Assembly: GCA_009908585.1 (NCBI GenBank)
Contig: JAAAOZ010000474.1
Location: forward strand, 1-7,728
Source of the DNA: Chloroflexota bacterium
Lineage (GTDB): Bacteria > Chloroflexota > Anaerolineae > B4-G1 > SLSP01
Length of the DNA: 7,728 nucleotides
Direction: 5' to 3'
Below are positions 6,137 to 7,728 of the stretch, piece by piece. Within the stretch, counting starts at the first letter, position 1. Every line of letters starts with the position of its first letter. Below the pieces are notes generated by a model. It saw nothing but the letters and a program-made list of their open reading frames with translations, made no database searches and was not told the DNA's origin. The position numbers were made by a program, and so were the translations under genes.

Positions 6137-6154
6137 CAAATGGAAGGCCATTTG
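6137..6154. promoter_or_regulatory. Perfect dyad upstream of the RpiR-type gene, possible operator
   Basis: CAAATGG (6137-6143) and CCATTTG (6148-6154) are exact inverse copies separated by AAGG. The site lies about 85 bases before the regulator's start codon. MurR/RpiR proteins often bind dyads near their own gene, so autoregulation is possible, but the arrangement (7-bp arms, 4-base loop) is also that of the neighbouring repeat hairpins. Confidence 0.35.
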
Positions 6155-6199
6155 GAGAGAAAATATCTTAGAGTAAGGCCTCAATATGTTTTTATGGCT

Positions 6200-6223
6200 G
6201 CCCTCATCACCTAGGGCTTTTTT
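6200..6223 (+). terminator. Weak intrinsic terminator or attenuator in the rpiR-like leader
   Basis: GCCCT (6200-6204) pairs with AGGGC (6213-6217) across an 8-base loop, followed directly by six T. The stem is short, so efficiency is doubtful. It lies 15 bases before the regulator's start codon and just ahead of its ribosome binding site. It could block read-through into the gene from upstream or act as an attenuator if the promoter is further up. Confidence 0.4.
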
Positions 6224-6238
6224 ATATCAAAGGACGAT

Positions 6239-7123
6239 ATGCGTGAAGATAGCATAGCCAACTCACCCATCGAGGTCAAGATTCGTGAGAGCTACAACAG
6301 CTTGACCCAAGGCTTTCGTAAAATAGCTGATTTTATTCTAGAACATCCCGTTAACGCCGCTCATTTGCCCCAGGCGGAAATTGCCCATCGTATAGACATT
6401 TACCCCGTGACCATTTCCTACTTCGCGCAATATCTAGGATACCCGGATTACAAGATACTCGCTTCTCAACTCCAGCGAGATATCAACCACCGCAGGATGA
6501 TAGCCCATTACAAAGCCCTCGAGGAGAACGAACCGCTGGTTCAAAAGCTGTACAAGTGCAATCAAGAGAAGCTTTCAAATTTCCTCCAAGGCAAGCATGA
6601 CGACCTTAAGAAGGCATTAAGCGCCCTCCAAGAAGCCTCGCACATCTGGGTAACAGGTGAGTTTATCTGCTACTCCTTGGCGCAGTTTTTCTCACAGGTC
6701 TTAACGCTGGTGGAGATTCCCACCACGGCATTCCAGCCGGGGATGATGGAAACGACCACCAATCTCCAAAAAATGAAAGCTGGAGATGCGCTTTTGGCTT
6801 TCGCCTTAGGCATTCCCAGCTTCGATACAGCCCATTTGATACAATTGGCAGGCCAGCAGGAGGTCACAACTATCGTGCTGACAGATTCTCAAGAAGCCCC
6901 ACCGGCGCAGGTTGCTAAAATCACCTTAAACATCGAAAGTGACTCTCCGCTCCTCACGCCTAATTACACAGTTGGGCTTTCCGTCATGTCCTTGATGTTA
7001 GAGACAATGATCGGAGAAAATCTGGAGCAATTCCTGGATTCCCTGACAAAGCACCAGAAGTGTCATGGGGAAATTATGAATCTCCGCACGAACACGCTGG
7101 AAAATGGCTCACCGCTGACCTGA
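6239..7123 (+). CDS. MurR/RpiR family transcriptional regulator (HTH + SIS domain)
   Basis: A DNA-binding regulator, typically controlled by a phosphosugar. It is 294 residues, close to the family norm. The N-terminal HTH domain spans about 10-85. SLTQGFRKIADFILEHP (21-37) matches the usual lead helices, then LPQAEIAHRIDIYPVTISYFAQYLGYPDY (43-71) aligns with the family's helix-turn-helix. The C-terminal SIS domain is at about 125-260. AGDALLAFALGIPSFDT (181-197) corresponds to the canonical D...IS.SGxT loop, keeping Ser194 and Thr197 but replacing the Gly. The first phosphate loop is also altered (GEFICYS, 140-146), so the ligand may differ. The ATG has AAAGGA (6229-6234) 4 bases upstream. 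GC content and codon use look lower than in the left cluster, suggesting a separate origin. It has no co-directional partner in the window, so the regulon is unknown. Confidence 0.9.
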   Translation: MREDSIANSPIEVKIRESYNSLTQGFRKIADFILEHPVNAAHLPQAEIAHRIDIYPVTISYFAQYLGYPDYKILASQLQRDINHRRMIAHYKALEENEPLVQKLYKCNQEKLSNFLQGKHDDLKKALSALQEASHIWVTGEFICYSLAQFFSQVLTLVEIPTTAFQPGMMETTTNLQKMKAGDALLAFALGIPSFDTAHLIQLAGQQEVTTIVLTDSQEAPPAQVAKITLNIESDSPLLTPNYTVGLSVMSLMLETMIGENLEQFLDSLTKHQKCHGEIMNLRTNTLENGSPLT

Positions 7124-7169
7124 CGCGGCCGCCTGTACAGAATTTGACGGGTTAGGCCCTAAATCCTCC

Positions 7170-7577
7170 TCACGCTCCTGTCTCTTCCTCAGAAGAAAAG
7201 TCCAGCGACACCGAATTGATGCAGTAGCGCAACCCCGTCGGCTGTGGGCCGTCCTTGAAAACATGCCCCAGATGCGCACCACAGCGCCGACACGTCACCT
7301 CAGTCCGCACGGAAAAGAAGCTAAAGTCGGGTCGGGTTTCAACGTGATCCTCATCCGCTGGCGCGTAGAAGCTGGGCCAACCTGATCCGGAGTGGAATTT
7401 GGTCTCCGATTCAAAGAGCGGCAAGCCACACGCCGCGCAGCGATAGACCCCCGGCTCGTAGAAATCGTGGTATTCGCCCGTGAACGCGCGCTCGGTGCCC
7501 TTCTTGCGCATCACGCGGTATTCCTCGGACGTTAATTCCTCTTTCCATTCCGCGTCACTCTTTTCGATTTTCTCCAT
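7170..7577 (-). CDS. msrB: Peptide-methionine (R)-S-oxide reductase MsrB
   Basis: It reduces the R epimer of methionine sulfoxide in proteins, an oxidative-damage repair step in the cytoplasm. At 135 residues it is a complete stand-alone MsrB. The structural zinc ligands are Cys47 and Cys50 (CAAC) and Cys96 and Cys99 (CRRC). The active site shows SGSGWPSF (63-70), HLGHVF (102-107) and RYCINSVSLDF (117-127), with catalytic Cys119. At residue 65 many MsrBs have the resolving Cys (SGCGWPS); here it is Ser, so regeneration may occur without that disulfide, for example directly by thioredoxin. The ATG has GAGGAG (7583-7588) 5 bases upstream, a strong ribosome binding site. The gene is convergent with the RpiR-type regulator (46-base gap) and has no msrA beside it within the window. 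Confidence 0.97.
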   Translation of the reverse strand: MEKIEKSDAEWKEELTSEEYRVMRKKGTERAFTGEYHDFYEPGVYRCAACGLPLFESETKFHSGSGWPSFYAPADEDHVETRPDFSFFSVRTEVTCRRCGAHLGHVFKDGPQPTGLRYCINSVSLDFSSEEETGA

Positions 7578-7599
7578 CGCATCTCCTCACTTTGTATGC

Positions 7600-7625
7600 G
7601 GGCGTCCACAACGTTACCGACGCCC
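7600..7625. repeat. Hairpin between msrB and the upstream minus-strand gene
   Basis: GGGCGTC (7600-7606) and GACGCCC (7619-7625) are exact inverse copies across a 12-base loop containing the palindrome AACGTT. It lies just after the stop of the gene at the right edge. It could end that transcript, but no T-run follows on the minus strand. Confidence 0.5.
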
Positions 7626-7641
7626 ACTCAGACGCCGACAA

Positions 7642-7728
7642 CTATCCCACCGTGACCACGCCGCCAGCATCATCGTTATCCGACCACTTGAGAGTGATCT
7701 TAAAGGTGTGCTTGGTCTTGCGCTTCTT
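7642..7728 (-). CDS. C-terminal end of an unrecognised protein (partial, off right edge)
   Basis: An open minus-strand frame enters from the right edge and ends at TAG (7642-7644). The 28 visible residues begin KKRKTKHTFKITLKW and end DNDDAGGVVTVG. The alternation of polar and hydrophobic residues (HTFKITLKW) suggests a beta strand, and the acidic/glycine end a surface loop. I do not recognise the family. It is transcribed in the same direction as msrB, 64 bases upstream of it, and a hairpin separates them. Confidence 0.55.
   Translation of the reverse strand, partial: KKRKTKHTFKITLKWSDNDDAGGVVTVG

Noticed and set aside
7125..7140. GCGGCCGC and CTGTACAG palindromes between the regulator and msrB, considered as a terminator
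   Set aside because: They are self-complementary sites with no loop and no T-run, so not a convincing terminator.

Overview
The window looks like a piece of a Chloroflexota chromosome (Anaerolineae-like is my best guess). The clues are the high GC of the left-hand genes, a sortase with an acidic 'VDELSIEELEEALRVRRREA' cytoplasmic head, a 'YDEQYFLNVCEGYEEF' methyltransferase, GTG/TTG starts with 4-base gene overlaps, and intergenic DNA crowded with short perfect palindromes. The taxonomic call rests on family resemblance recalled from memory, not on a search.

Left half (1-5061, all minus strand, transcribed right to left): a cell-surface polysaccharide or protein-glycosylation cluster. In transcription order it is a GT2 glycosyltransferase, a polyprenyl-phosphate sugar-1-phosphate transferase (WcaJ/WbaP type), a gap holding a 111-bp inverted-repeat element, a class I SAM methyltransferase, a membrane sortase, and a GT39-like membrane glycosyltransferase that is broken by a frameshift and runs off the left edge. 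The last three are joined by GTGA and TTGA overlaps and are probably translationally coupled. The likely logic is that the phosphotransferase loads the first sugar on the lipid carrier, the glycosyltransferases extend or transfer it, the methyltransferase may modify it, and the sortase anchors a surface protein.

Middle (5062-6238): no protein genes. It holds a 24-bp tandem duplication, a series of unrelated perfect hairpins, a tRNA-Val(TAC) gene with a recognisable promoter, and two MITE-like elements with the same terminal inverted repeat GGGATGGTTCA. The element at 5896-6122 is flanked by a perfect 8-bp target duplication (CCATATCT), which is strong evidence that it moved. Taking it out rejoins a GTGACAA/TTGTCAC dyad upstream of the next gene.

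Right part (6239-7728): a MurR/RpiR-family regulator on the plus strand, visibly lower in GC than the left cluster. Convergent to it is msrB (methionine-R-sulfoxide reductase), and the last 28 codons of an unrecognised minus-strand gene lie at the right edge. No sugar-catabolism target of the RpiR protein is visible.

I see no new defence or enzyme system. The most unusual material is the mobile palindromic DNA around the tRNA gene.
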